Below, in pieces: positions 44,223 to 51,887 of a stretch of DNA of 64,000 nucleotides. Position numbers and translations under genes: made by a program. Below the pieces are notes generated by a model. That model was not told where the DNA came from, searched no databases, and was given only the letters and a program-made list of their open reading frames with translations. The stretch is from CAZGUH01 sp964529005. GTDB taxonomy: Bacteria > Actinomycetota > Acidimicrobiia > Acidimicrobiales > Ilumatobacteraceae. How positions within the stretch are numbered: the first letter of the stretch is position 1; every line of letters begins with the position of its first letter. Where the stretch lies: NCBI GenBank assembly GCA_964529005.1, contig CAZGUH010000008.1, positions 44,797 to 108,796 of the forward strand. Reading direction: 5' to 3'.

Positions 44223-45014
44223 TCAGCCGGCGGTCTCGCGCCGGGCGAGCGCATCGAACAGCGACAGCACGTTCGCCGCGCCGACGCCCACACGGTGCCC
44301 GGTGCGTGAGATGAATCCGAACTGCACCCCGCTGGCCGGGTCGCGTGCGGTGAAGAACTGTTCATGGCCGTCGGCGTCGACCACCACGTCGGTGACCAGC
44401 GGAGCGTCCGACGCGGCCAGCGACGCCCGGGCGTAGCCGGCGTTGAGCACCTCGATCGCGATGTGATGGATGCCCGCGCCGTGACGTTCCATCTCGGCGC
44501 GGACCGCGTCGCCGGCTTTCGGCGAGACCAGCACCACCGTGACGCCGCCTGCCGACAACGCTGCCATTCCGGTGACGTCACCCTCGGCGAACGGCACCCG
44601 ATGGAACCCGAAGCGCGCCGCCAGCCCATCCGCCGCTTGCTCGACGTCGTCGACGGTCACGACGACGTGATCGACGCGTGTGGCTGCGGTGTCGAGCGCG
44701 CTCGCCGTCGCCCGATCGGCGGGCTTGTCGGGCGCCGGGTCGGGGCGGGCGCCGGCGACCTCGATGCGGTGGGTCTCGCTGAGCAGCACGCGCATCAGCT
44801 GCTCGGCGAAGTCGGCGTCGACGCCGGCGTCGATGGCCCACTGGCGGCGGACGGTGAGGACGTCGCGCACCCGGTCGGGCTGGATGACCGGCAGCCCGTT
44901 GCCCTCCTTGAGCTGCGCGACGTGCTCGCACACGGCGAGCCGCCGGGCCACCACCGCCAGCAGCTCGCGGTCGAGCTCGTCGATCTGCGCCCTCAGCGCG
45001 GCCAGTTCCTCCAC
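44223..45014 (-). CDS. Chorismate mutase (AroQ) fused to a VOC / HPPD-like domain
   Basis: 263 aa. Residues 1-80 are an AroQ-type helical chorismate mutase: LRAQIDELDRELLAVVARRL, then VAQLKEGNGLPVIQPDRVRDVL. A Pro/Asp/Ala-rich linker (about 90-115) leads to one vicinal-oxygen-chelate module: RVDHVVVTVDDVEQAADGLAARFGFHRVPF, with GAGIHHIAIEVLNAGYARASL and EQFFTARDPASGVQFGFISRTG. The VOC part resembles half of 4-hydroxyphenylpyruvate dioxygenase or hydroxymandelate synthase; the possible metal ligands are His in DHVVV, the GIHHIA histidines and a late Glu. TACGGT at 45022-45027 puts the start at GTG 45014, not 45023. Function beyond chorismate-to-prephenate is unknown. Confidence 0.78.
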   Translation of the reverse strand: MEELAALRAQIDELDRELLAVVARRLAVCEHVAQLKEGNGLPVIQPDRVRDVLTVRRQWAIDAGVDADFAEQLMRVLLSETHRIEVAGARPDPAPDKPADRATASALDTAATRVDHVVVTVDDVEQAADGLAARFGFHRVPFAEGDVTGMAALSAGGVTVVLVSPKAGDAVRAEMERHGAGIHHIAIEVLNAGYARASLAASDAPLVTDVVVDADGHEQFFTARDPASGVQFGFISRTGHRVGVGAANVLSLFDALARRETAG

Positions 45015-45021
45015 GCTCTGC

Positions 45022-45027
45022 ACCGTA
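45022..45027 (-). promoter_or_regulatory. -10 element (TACGGT) of the leaderless chorismate-mutase/VOC gene
   Basis: TACGGT (minus strand) is 7 nt before GTG 45014. It overlaps the other candidate start at 45023 and excludes it. Confidence 0.6.
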
Positions 45028-45107
45028 GCGGGGCCGTCCTCGCCGCAGCAGATGCACCCACCCCACCACACCCGCCCGCCCGCACCCCACCACACCCCGC
45101 CCCATCC

Positions 45108-45207
45108 NNNNNNNNNNNNNNNNNNNNNNNNNNNNNNNNNNNNNNNNNNNNNNNNNNNNNNNNNNNNNNNNNNNNNNNNNNNNNNNNNNNNNNNNNNNNN
45201 NNNNNNN
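45108..45207. other. Scaffold gap (100 N) upstream of rpsO
   Basis: Exactly 100 Ns. The left flank is C/A-rich (C4 runs from 45060), the right side G/T-rich. These biased flanks probably stopped sequencing or assembly. Any gene or RNA inside is lost. No terminal overlap like that in infB is seen. Confidence 0.99.
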
Positions 45208-45210
45208 CTG

Positions 45211-45255
45211 CTTGGGCGCGGGATGTCGCCGTGCCGACAGCGGATCGCGCCCAAG
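45211..45255. terminator. Strong hairpin right of the gap
   Basis: The 10-bp perfect arms CTTGGGCGCG (45211-45220) and its complement (45246-45255) enclose a second 5-bp stem (45224-45228 with 45235-45239). It may end a transcript from the gap region. It is not followed by a T-run but by a G-run tract. Confidence 0.4.
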
Positions 45256-45260
45256 GCGAC

Positions 45261-45309
45261 GGGTGGGGGTGGGGTGGGTGGGATGGGGTGGGGGCGGGGT
45301 GGGCGTGGG
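45261..45309 (+). other. G-quadruplex-prone G-run tract upstream of rpsO
   Basis: At least eight runs of three or more G separated by single T, A or C bases. This exceeds the four-run requirement for a G-quadruplex many times over. The C-rich sequence left of the gap (45060-45107) is the same type on the other strand. It lies about 125 bp before the rpsO start and 33 bp before its likely -10 hexamer. Confidence 0.6.
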
Positions 45310-45341
45310 CGAGCGGGTTGGCGGGGGATGGGCGGCGGCCG

Positions 45342-45347
45342 TAGCCT
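45342..45347 (+). promoter_or_regulatory. Probable -10 element (TAGCCT) of rpsO
   Basis: TAGCCT would give a leader of about 80 nt for rpsO. That length allows the S15 autoregulatory structure known in other bacteria, but I cannot show one here. Confidence 0.4.
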
Positions 45348-45434
45348 TGCCGGGTCCGTCCGGGCTGCTGCTCGGGCGCGATGCCGTTCGGCCACCGCCG
45401 GGCGGCGACCTCCGTCACCGGAAGGCAGGCCAAC

Positions 45435-45689
45435 GTGCCCAAGCAAGAGACCATCGACGCGCACAAGCTGCACGGCACCGACACCGGGTCCCCCGAAGTG
45501 CAGATCGCGCTGCTGACCGATCGCATCAACCAGCTCACCGAGCACCTGAAGGTCCACAAGAAGGACCACCACAGCCGCCGGGGCCTGCTGATGCTCGTCG
45601 GCCGCCGCCGCCGCATGCTCGACTACGTCCGTGACCGCGACGTCGAGCGCTACCGCGCCATCGTCGCCAAGCTTGGCCTCCGGCGCTAG
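45435..45689 (+). CDS. rpsO: 30S ribosomal protein S15
   Basis: 84 aa after GTG 45435. PKQETIDAHKLHGTDTGSPEVQIALLTDRI, then HKKDHHSRRGLLMLVGRRRRMLDYV, is the complete S15 signature for 16S rRNA binding at the helix 22 junction. The upstream reading from 45381 is not conserved sequence. It precedes pnp, as in nearly all bacteria. Confidence 0.96.
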   Translation: MPKQETIDAHKLHGTDTGSPEVQIALLTDRINQLTEHLKVHKKDHHSRRGLLMLVGRRRRMLDYVRDRDVERYRAIVAKLGLRR

Positions 45690-45702
45690 CCTGACCTCTC
45701 GA

Positions 45703-45875
45703 CCACGGCCGCGCCGTGGGAACGACAACCCGAGCGGCTCCGTGTCGGTTGTCAGTCGCTAGCTCCGCGCCACCACGCTCCGTGCCGCCGGTGCGGGTCC
45801 ACCGACTGGGAACCGGCTCGCCGCTCCGAGCGGCCTGCGCGCGACCCGCGTCGCTGGGCCGGAAAGGAGCTCGAG
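45703..45875 (+). ncRNA. Structured rpsO-pnp intergenic leader (Actino-pnp-like)
   Basis: This 186-bp rpsO-pnp spacer has a 7-bp hairpin with a CGC loop (45703-45709 with 45713-45719). A second stem GACAACC/GGTTGTC (45724-45730 with 45747-45753) follows, with further GC-rich inverted pairs up to the ribosome binding site. Actinobacterial pnp genes are known to carry a conserved RNA motif here (Actino-pnp), probably an RNase III/PNPase-responsive leader. The identity is inferred from position; I did not match a covariance model. Confidence 0.45.
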
Positions 45876-48266
45876 ATGGCAGACGCCATTCGAGTCAGTG
45901 CGCCCATCTCGGGCACCGACAAGTCCCTCACCTTCGAGACCGGAAAGCTGGCCCTTCAGAGCCAGGGCGCCGTGGTCGCCACCATCGGTCGCTCGACGGT
46001 GCTCGCCACCGCCAACGCCGCCAAGGACGTTCGTCCCGGCGTGGACTTCTTCCCCCTAACGGTCGACGTCGAGGAGCGGGCCTACGCCGCGGGCAAGATC
46101 CCCGGCGCGTTCTTCCGCCGTGAAGGCCGCCCGAGCGAGCAGGCGATCCTCACCTGCCGCCTCACCGACCGGCCGCTGCGGCCGGCGTTCCCCGCTGGGT
46201 TCCGCAACGAGACCCAGATCGTGCTCACCGTGATCGGCGCCGACCAGGTGAACCCGCACGACGTGCTCAGCATCAACGCCGCCTCGGCCGCGCTGATGAT
46301 CAGCGGCATCCCGTTCGACGGTCCGATCGGCGCGGTCCGCGTGGCCTACAGCCAAGAGGGCGCCTGGATCCCGCATCCCACCTACGAAGAGGGCGACGCC
46401 AGCACGTTCGAGTTGGTGGTCGCCGGACGCCAGCTCGACAACGGCGACGTCGCGGTGATGATGGTCGAGGCCGGTGGCACCGAGAAGAGCTTCACGTACT
46501 ACGAAGCCGGCGCTCCGAAGGTCACCGAGCAGGTCATCGCCGAGGGGCTCGAGGCCTCGAAGACGTGGATCAAGGAGTCGATCGCGCTGCAACGCCAGCT
46601 CGTCGCGTCGGTGATCGCCCAGCGCGGCCCGATCACGCCGCTGGCCTACACGCCGGTGCTCGACTACGGCGACGACGTCGCCGAGGCGGTCGCCGCCGTC
46701 GCCACGGACAAGCTCGCGCCGGCGATCAGGATCTCCGCCAAGGCGGAGCGCAACGCCGCGACCGACGCCGCGACGGCGGAGACCTTGGCCGAGCTGGCGG
46801 GCACGCCGGAGGCTCCCGGCCCGTTCGCGGGGCGTGAGAAGGAGATCAAGGAAGCCGTTCGCAGCCTCACCAAGAAGCTCGTCCGCAGCCGGATCGTCAA
46901 CGAGGGCGCTCGCATCGATGGCCGCGGCGTGGCCGATCTGCGGCCGCTGTCGGCCGAGGTCGGCATCCTGCCGACCGCCCACGGCACCGGCCTGTTCCAG
47001 CGCGGCGAGACGCAGGTCCTCAACGTCACCACGCTGGCGATGCCGCGCATGAACCAGCAGCTCGACACGCTCTCGCCGGAGACCAGCAAGCGCTACATCC
47101 ACCACTACAACATGGCCCCGTGGGCCAACGGTGAGACCGGCCGGGTGGGTTCGCCGAAGCGGCGCGAGATCGGTCACGGCGCGCTCGCCGAGAGGGCGCT
47201 GCTGCCGGTGGTGCCGAGCCAGGAAGAGTTCGCCTACGCGCTGCGGCTCGTCAGCGAAGTTCTCAGCTCGAACGGCTCGACGTCGATGGCGTCGGTCTGC
47301 TCGTCGTCGCTGTCGCTGATGGACGCCGGTGTGCCGATCAAGGCGCCGGTCGCCGGCATCGCGATGGGCCTCGTCTACGCCGACGGCAAGTACACGACGC
47401 TCACCGACATCCTCGGCGCCGAGGACGCGTTCGGCGACATGGACTTCAAGGTCGCCGGCACCGCCGACGCGGTCACCGCGCTCCAGCTCGACACGAAGAT
47501 CGACGGCATCCCGGCCGACGTGCTCGGCGCAGCGCTCCAGCAGGCCAAGGAAGCCCGCATCCAGATCCTCGAGGTGATGAACGCTGCGATCTCCGCGCCG
47601 CGTGCCGAGGTGGCCGAGACCGCGCCGAAGATCATCAGCATCACGATCCCGCTGGACAAGGTGGGCGAGGTCATCGGGCCCAAGGGCAAGGTCATCAACA
47701 CCATCCAGCAGGAGACCGGCGCCGACATCAACGTCGACGACGACGGGGCGGTCGGCATCGTCACGATCGGCGCCGTGGAGGGCTTCCGCATGGAAGAGGC
47801 CAAGGCCCGTATCCTCGCCATCGTCGATCCGCCGAAGGCCGAGATCGGCGGCGTGTACAAGGGCCGCGTCGTCAACATCACCAAGTTCGGCGCCTTCGTC
47901 AACATCCTCCCCGGGCGTGACGGCCTGCTGCACATCTCGAAGCTCGGGCGCGGCAAGCGCATCGCTGCGGTGGAGGACGTGCTCCAGCTGGGAGACGAGG
48001 TCGAGGTCCGCGTCGACGACGTCGACGACAAGGGCAAGGTCAGCCTCAGCCCCGTCGGCGACGGGCCGGAGCCCAGCGGCGACAGCGGCGGCGGAGACCT
48101 CGCGCCGGTGTCCGTCAGCTTCGAGGACAGCTTCGACGAAGAGCTGCGCGGCGCGCTCGGCGACCTCGGGCCGGGCGGCGAGGCCGGCGGCAACGATCGG
48201 GGCGACCGCGGTGACCGCGGCGACCGCGATCGGGGTCGCCGCGACGGGCGTCGCCGTCATCGCTGA
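45876..48266 (+). CDS. pnp: Polyribonucleotide nucleotidyltransferase (PNPase)
   Basis: 796 aa. Two RNase PH domains (the first with VLATANAAKDVRPGVDFFPL and RLTDRPLRPAFP, the second with RVGSPKRREIGHGALAERAL and SNGSTSMASVCSSSL) flank a helical linker. A KH domain (VGEVIGPKGKVINTIQQETG) and an S1 domain (GRVVNITKFGAFVNILPGRDGLLHISKLG) follow. The C-terminus is an Arg/Gly/Asp-rich tail with RGD repeats from about residue 765, a common actinobacterial extension. It degrades RNA 3'-5' and can also add tails. AAAGGAG precedes ATG 45876. The M16 protease gene starts 25 bp downstream. Confidence 0.97.
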   Translation: MADAIRVSAPISGTDKSLTFETGKLALQSQGAVVATIGRSTVLATANAAKDVRPGVDFFPLTVDVEERAYAAGKIPGAFFRREGRPSEQAILTCRLTDRPLRPAFPAGFRNETQIVLTVIGADQVNPHDVLSINAASAALMISGIPFDGPIGAVRVAYSQEGAWIPHPTYEEGDASTFELVVAGRQLDNGDVAVMMVEAGGTEKSFTYYEAGAPKVTEQVIAEGLEASKTWIKESIALQRQLVASVIAQRGPITPLAYTPVLDYGDDVAEAVAAVATDKLAPAIRISAKAERNAATDAATAETLAELAGTPEAPGPFAGREKEIKEAVRSLTKKLVRSRIVNEGARIDGRGVADLRPLSAEVGILPTAHGTGLFQRGETQVLNVTTLAMPRMNQQLDTLSPETSKRYIHHYNMAPWANGETGRVGSPKRREIGHGALAERALLPVVPSQEEFAYALRLVSEVLSSNGSTSMASVCSSSLSLMDAGVPIKAPVAGIAMGLVYADGKYTTLTDILGAEDAFGDMDFKVAGTADAVTALQLDTKIDGIPADVLGAALQQAKEARIQILEVMNAAISAPRAEVAETAPKIISITIPLDKVGEVIGPKGKVINTIQQETGADINVDDDGAVGIVTIGAVEGFRMEEAKARILAIVDPPKAEIGGVYKGRVVNITKFGAFVNILPGRDGLLHISKLGRGKRIAAVEDVLQLGDEVEVRVDDVDDKGKVSLSPVGDGPEPSGDSGGGDLAPVSVSFEDSFDEELRGALGDLGPGGEAGGNDRGDRGDRGDRDRGRRDGRRRHR

Positions 48267-48291
48267 CCCCAACGACACCACCGTCGGCCTC

Positions 48292-49518
48292 GTGAGCGAC
48301 ATCTCCGTCACGACCTTGCCGAACGGTCTCACGGTGGCCACCGAACGCGTGCCTGGCACGCTGTCGGTGGCCACTGGCGTGTGGGTGGGCGTCGGCGCTC
48401 GCGACGAAGCGGCGTCGGTCTCGGGCGTCAGCCACTTCCTCGAGCACCTGATCTTCAAGGGCACCGCCGAGCGCAGCGCCCTCGACGTCAGCCGCGCGGT
48501 CGACCGCGTCGGCGGTGACTTCAACGCCTTCACCGCCAAGGAGTACACGGCGTACTACTGCCGCGTGCCGGCGCGGCACATGGAGATGGCGGTCGATCTC
48601 GTCGGTGACGTCGTCGGGCGGCCGGCCCTGCGCCCGGACGACATCGAGAGCGAGCGCGCCGTCATCCTGGAAGAGCTGGCGATGGACGACGACAGCCCCG
48701 ACGACGTCGCCCATCGCGCGTTCATGGCTCAGCTCTTCCCCCGCCACCCGCTGGGGCGCGACACCGCCGGCGAGCGCGAGACCGTCGCCTCGATCCGTCC
48801 CAGCGACGTCCACGCCTTCTTCGCCGAGCACTACCGAGCGGGGGCGATGGTGCTGTCGATCGCCGGCCCCGCGTCGCACGACGAGATGCGTGCGGCCGCT
48901 GTTCGCGCATTCGAGGGGTTGGCAGCCGGCGACGCGTCGCCGCGCCGCGCCGCGCCGGGCCCGATGGGTGACGACGTCGTCATCGACGACGACACCGAGC
49001 AGGTCCACCTCGTGCTCGGCTACCGCGGCCTCGACCGCACGGATGTCGACCGCGAGGCCCTCGACGTAGTCAATCAAGTCCTGGGAGGCGGACTGAGCAG
49101 TCGGCTGTTCACCGCCGTACGCGAGGAGCGCGGTTTGGCCTACAGCATCTTCAGCAGCGTCAGCAGCTTCGCCGACGCCGGCGCCTTCACGATCGACACG
49201 GCGACGCGGCCGGAGCAGCTGGCCGAGCTGCGCGGCGTCGTCCGTGACGAGCTGGCCAAGCTGCGTGCCAACGGCATCACGCCCGACGAGCGGGACGTGG
49301 CGGTCGGCTACCTGTGCGGCGCGTTCGAACTGGGTCTCGAGGACACTGGCTCACGCATGGCCCGCACGGCCACATCGCTCGTCACCCTCGGCGAGGTGCG
49401 CTCGCCCGGCGAACAGGTGGCGCGCTGGCAGGCCGTCACCGTCGAGGACGCCAACCGGGTGATCGAGCGGGTGCTCGCCGGCCCGCAGCTGTGCGTGGCG
49501 GTCGGGCCGGCGAGCTGA
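48292..49518 (+). CDS. M16 family zinc metalloprotease
   Basis: 408 aa. VSHFLEHLIFKGT is the inverted zinc motif HxxEH, and ESERAVILEELAMDDD supplies the downstream glutamate ligand of the M16 (pitrilysin/PepR) family. The second half (VLGYRGLDRTDVDREALDVV, GGLSSRLFTAVREERGLAYSI) is the non-catalytic partner domain in the same chain. It is the usual pnp-dapB neighbour in Actinobacteria. GTG 48292 is the only convincing start before the conserved TTLPNGLTVATE. No ribosome binding site is seen, so it may depend on translation from pnp. Confidence 0.9.
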   Translation: MSDISVTTLPNGLTVATERVPGTLSVATGVWVGVGARDEAASVSGVSHFLEHLIFKGTAERSALDVSRAVDRVGGDFNAFTAKEYTAYYCRVPARHMEMAVDLVGDVVGRPALRPDDIESERAVILEELAMDDDSPDDVAHRAFMAQLFPRHPLGRDTAGERETVASIRPSDVHAFFAEHYRAGAMVLSIAGPASHDEMRAAAVRAFEGLAAGDASPRRAAPGPMGDDVVIDDDTEQVHLVLGYRGLDRTDVDREALDVVNQVLGGGLSSRLFTAVREERGLAYSIFSSVSSFADAGAFTIDTATRPEQLAELRGVVRDELAKLRANGITPDERDVAVGYLCGAFELGLEDTGSRMARTATSLVTLGEVRSPGEQVARWQAVTVEDANRVIERVLAGPQLCVAVGPAS

Positions 49519-49524
49519 CGCCGC

Positions 49525-49821
49525 TCAGGCGGTGGGCGGCGGAGCGGGTGGCTCCGATGAGCCCGTCGCGCTCTCGGCCGGCTGCTTCGGGGCCAGCACC
49601 GCGGCCCCGCCGTCCTCGTGCGCCTTGAGTTCGGCGACCAACCGCGCGATCTCGGCCCCGTCGCCGTCCTCACCCCGGCCGGTGTGCTGCCGGTAGGTGA
49701 TGCGGCCCAGGTCGTCGAGGAGATCGTCGACTTTGCGCTTCTCCTTGACGTCGTCGAGCTTCTCCTTCGCTTGCCCGGCGAGCTGGGTGGCCTTCTCCTT
49801 GGCTTTGTCCAGGATCCCCAT
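49525..49821 (-). CDS. Small charged helical protein, function unknown
   Basis: 98 aa. Residues 1-40 (MGILDKAKEKATQLAGQAKEKLDDVKEKRKV) form an amphipathic lysine/glutamate helix; the middle (DDLLDDLGRITYRQHTGR) is conserved-looking; the tail is Pro/Ala/Ser-rich. The first part resembles small CsbD/LEA-like or YtxH-like stress proteins, but I cannot place it in a family. ATG 49821 follows AAAGGA at a normal distance, so the longer reading to 49878 is rejected. It is divergent from dapB; only 26 bp separate the start codons. Confidence 0.65.
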   Translation of the reverse strand: MGILDKAKEKATQLAGQAKEKLDDVKEKRKVDDLLDDLGRITYRQHTGRGEDGDGAEIARLVAELKAHEDGGAAVLAPKQPAESATGSSEPPAPPPTA

Positions 49822-49835
49822 GAGCGTCCTTTCGC

Positions 49836-49841
49836 TAGGTT
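49836..49841 (+). promoter_or_regulatory. -10 element (TAGGTT) of leaderless dapB
   Basis: TAGGTT is 6 nt before ATG 49848. Confidence 0.6.
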
Positions 49842-49847
49842 GCTCCG

Positions 49848-50654
49848 ATGGTCGAGATGCTAGGTGCGATGGAGACAACCCGCGACGAGCCGCTGCGGGT
49901 GGGGGTCGTGGGCAGCGGCGGGCGCATGGGCTCGACGGTGTGCGACGCGGTCAGCGCGGACGCGCGCGTGCGCCTGGTGGCAGCCGTCGACCCCGCCCGG
50001 GGTGGCAGCACAGTACACGGCGTGACGACGTCCACGGAACTGCGTGCCCTCGCCGACGCAGGATGCGAGGTGGTCGTCGACTTCACGGTCGCTGCGGCGG
50101 CGCGCCAGACGCTTCCGTGGCTGGCGATGCACGGCATCCACGCCGTGGTGGGCACGACGGGGTTCACCGACGACGACATCGCCCTCTTCCGCAGTGCGTT
50201 CACGGGCAGCAACTGCGTGATCGCCAGCAACTTCGCGATCAGCGCGGTGTTGATGATGCGCTTCGCCGAGCTCGCCGCGCCGTATTTCGACACCGCCGAG
50301 ATCATCGAACTGCACCACGATCGCAAGGTCGACGCGCCGTCGGGCACCGCGGTGACCACGGCCCAACGCATCGCCGCGGCGTCGAGCGAGTGGGCGCCCG
50401 ATCCCACCGAGCACGAAGTCGTCCCCGGCGCACGCGGCGGCCTCGGGCCGGCGGGCATCCGAGTGCACAGCGTGCGCATGCGCGGGATGGTCGCCCACCA
50501 GGAGGTGATCCTCGGCGCCGCCGGTCAGACGCTGACGTTGCGGCAGGACAGCTACGACCGCGACAGCTACATGCCGGGCGTGCTGCTGGCATGCGCCAAG
50601 ATCGCCGAGCACCCCGGTGTCACGTTGGGGCTCGACGCGCTGCTGGGCTTGTGA
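49848..50654 (+). CDS. dapB: 4-hydroxy-tetrahydrodipicolinate reductase
   Basis: 268 aa. NAD(P)H-binding GVVGSGGRMGSTVCDAV opens the protein. HAVVGTTGFTDDD and IASNFAISAVLMMRFAELAA follow. ELHHDRKVDAPSGTA is the catalytic/substrate motif with the general acid histidine and lysine. It makes tetrahydrodipicolinate for lysine and diaminopimelate (peptidoglycan). A run of candidate ATGs lies at 49848, 49857 and 49869; the first fits the -10 spacing. dapA is 7.7 kb downstream instead of adjacent. Confidence 0.95.
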   Translation: MVEMLGAMETTRDEPLRVGVVGSGGRMGSTVCDAVSADARVRLVAAVDPARGGSTVHGVTTSTELRALADAGCEVVVDFTVAAAARQTLPWLAMHGIHAVVGTTGFTDDDIALFRSAFTGSNCVIASNFAISAVLMMRFAELAAPYFDTAEIIELHHDRKVDAPSGTAVTTAQRIAAASSEWAPDPTEHEVVPGARGGLGPAGIRVHSVRMRGMVAHQEVILGAAGQTLTLRQDSYDRDSYMPGVLLACAKIAEHPGVTLGLDALLGL

Positions 50655-50682
50655 ACCACTCCGAGGACAGGAGACGGACGCG

Positions 50683-51252
50683 ATGAGACCCCTCCGGTAT
50701 GCGATCAACGTCACCCTCGACGGCTCCTGCGACCACGAGGTGGGGATCGCGGACGAGGAGTCGCACCACTACTGGGCGAGCTCGATGGAACGAGCGGATG
50801 CCCTTCTGTTCGGCCGGGTCACCTACCAGATGATGGAGGACGCCTGGCGGCCGTCGGCGACCGGCGCCTGGCCCGAGTGGATGGTCGAGTGGATGGCGCC
50901 GTTCGCCCGCACGATCGACAGCGCGAAGAAGTACGTGGTGTCGAACACATTGGAGCACGTGGATTGGAACGCCGAGCTGATCCGGGGCGACGACCTGGCC
51001 GCGGCCGTCCAGCGGCTCAAGGAGCAGCCGGGCACCGGCATCTTCGTCGGCGGCGTCACCCTGCCGCTGGCGTTGGCCAATCTGGGACTGATCGACGAGT
51101 ACGAGTTCGTCGTGCAGCCCGTGCTCGCGGGCCACGGGCCGACGTTGCTCGCCGGGCTGCGCGAGCCGTTGCAGCTCGAGCTCGTGGGACGCCATGAGCT
51201 GCGCTCCGGGTCGGTGGCGCTGACCTACAAGCCAGCACGCCCCGCGGGGTGA
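50683..51252 (+). CDS. Dihydrofolate-reductase-like (RibD C-terminal) family protein
   Basis: 189 aa. YAINVTLDGSCDHEVGIADEE, then DALLFGRVTYQMMEDAW, SNTLEHVDWNAELI and GTGIFVGGVTLPLALANLGLIDEYEFVVQPVLAGHGPTLL follow the YyaP/YwjB-type RibD_C reductase family, related to DHFR in fold. The cofactor is presumably NADPH; the substrate is unknown. GACAGGAG lies about 9 nt before ATG 50683. It is 28 bp after dapB on the same strand and could be its partner in an operon. Confidence 0.82.
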   Translation: MRPLRYAINVTLDGSCDHEVGIADEESHHYWASSMERADALLFGRVTYQMMEDAWRPSATGAWPEWMVEWMAPFARTIDSAKKYVVSNTLEHVDWNAELIRGDDLAAAVQRLKEQPGTGIFVGGVTLPLALANLGLIDEYEFVVQPVLAGHGPTLLAGLREPLQLELVGRHELRSGSVALTYKPARPAG

Positions 51253-51280
51253 ACGCGACGGTGACCTGACCACCCCGGCG

Positions 51281-51883
51281 TCAGGGCCGCGGCGTGTGTG
51301 GGGATCGCAGGCCGAGCTCGTCGCCGTCGAGGAGGCGGCGGACGTTCGGGGCGTGCCGGACGACCACGAGCGCGGCGAGCGCTGCCGCGGCGCCGATCTC
51401 CCATGCCGGTCGACCGCTGAGTGCGATGGCCACCGGAAGGCCGACAGCGATCGCCAACGATCCGAGCGCCGCCTTCCCCGTGGCTTTGGACACACCGATC
51501 CAGATCACGAGTAGCACCGCGGACGCCACGGGGTGGAGCACGATCATCGCCCCGCCGACCGTCGCCACGCCCTTGCCGCCACGGAAGCGCCGCCAGGCGG
51601 GGAAGACGTGGCCGACGACGGCGGCCGCGGCGAGCACGTAGGCCCCGCCGCGCCCGTCCGACACGGCGAGACCGGCGCCGGCCGGGATCGCGCCCTTGAG
51701 CGCGTCGAGCAGGAAAACCGCCACGCCGCTGCGCCAGCCGAGGACCCGCCCGACGTTCGACGCCCCCGGGTTGCCGCTGCCCTCACGCGTGATGTCGACG
51801 CCGCGCGTTCGAGCGACGATCGCCGCGCTCGGAAACGTCCCCAGCGCGTAAGCGACCGGCACGAGCAGCGCGATGGCCAGCAC
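51281..51883 (-). CDS. plsY: Acyl-phosphate:glycerol-3-phosphate acyltransferase PlsY
   Basis: 200 aa, five or more membrane helices. The motifs GSGNPGASNVGRVLGW, FRGGKGVATVGG and a final charged tail are the PlsY active-site loops. It transfers the acyl group from acyl-phosphate (made by PlsX, 18074-19039) to glycerol-3-phosphate. GTG 51883 lies just after the stop of the LCP gene (4 nt between), so it is co-expressed with a cell-wall-polymer ligase. The upstream reading to 51988 is a shadow. Confidence 0.92.
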   Translation of the reverse strand: MLAIALLVPVAYALGTFPSAAIVARTRGVDITREGSGNPGASNVGRVLGWRSGVAVFLLDALKGAIPAGAGLAVSDGRGGAYVLAAAAVVGHVFPAWRRFRGGKGVATVGGAMIVLHPVASAVLLVIWIGVSKATGKAALGSLAIAVGLPVAIALSGRPAWEIGAAAALAALVVVRHAPNVRRLLDGDELGLRSPHTPRP

Positions 51884-51887
51884 GGTC

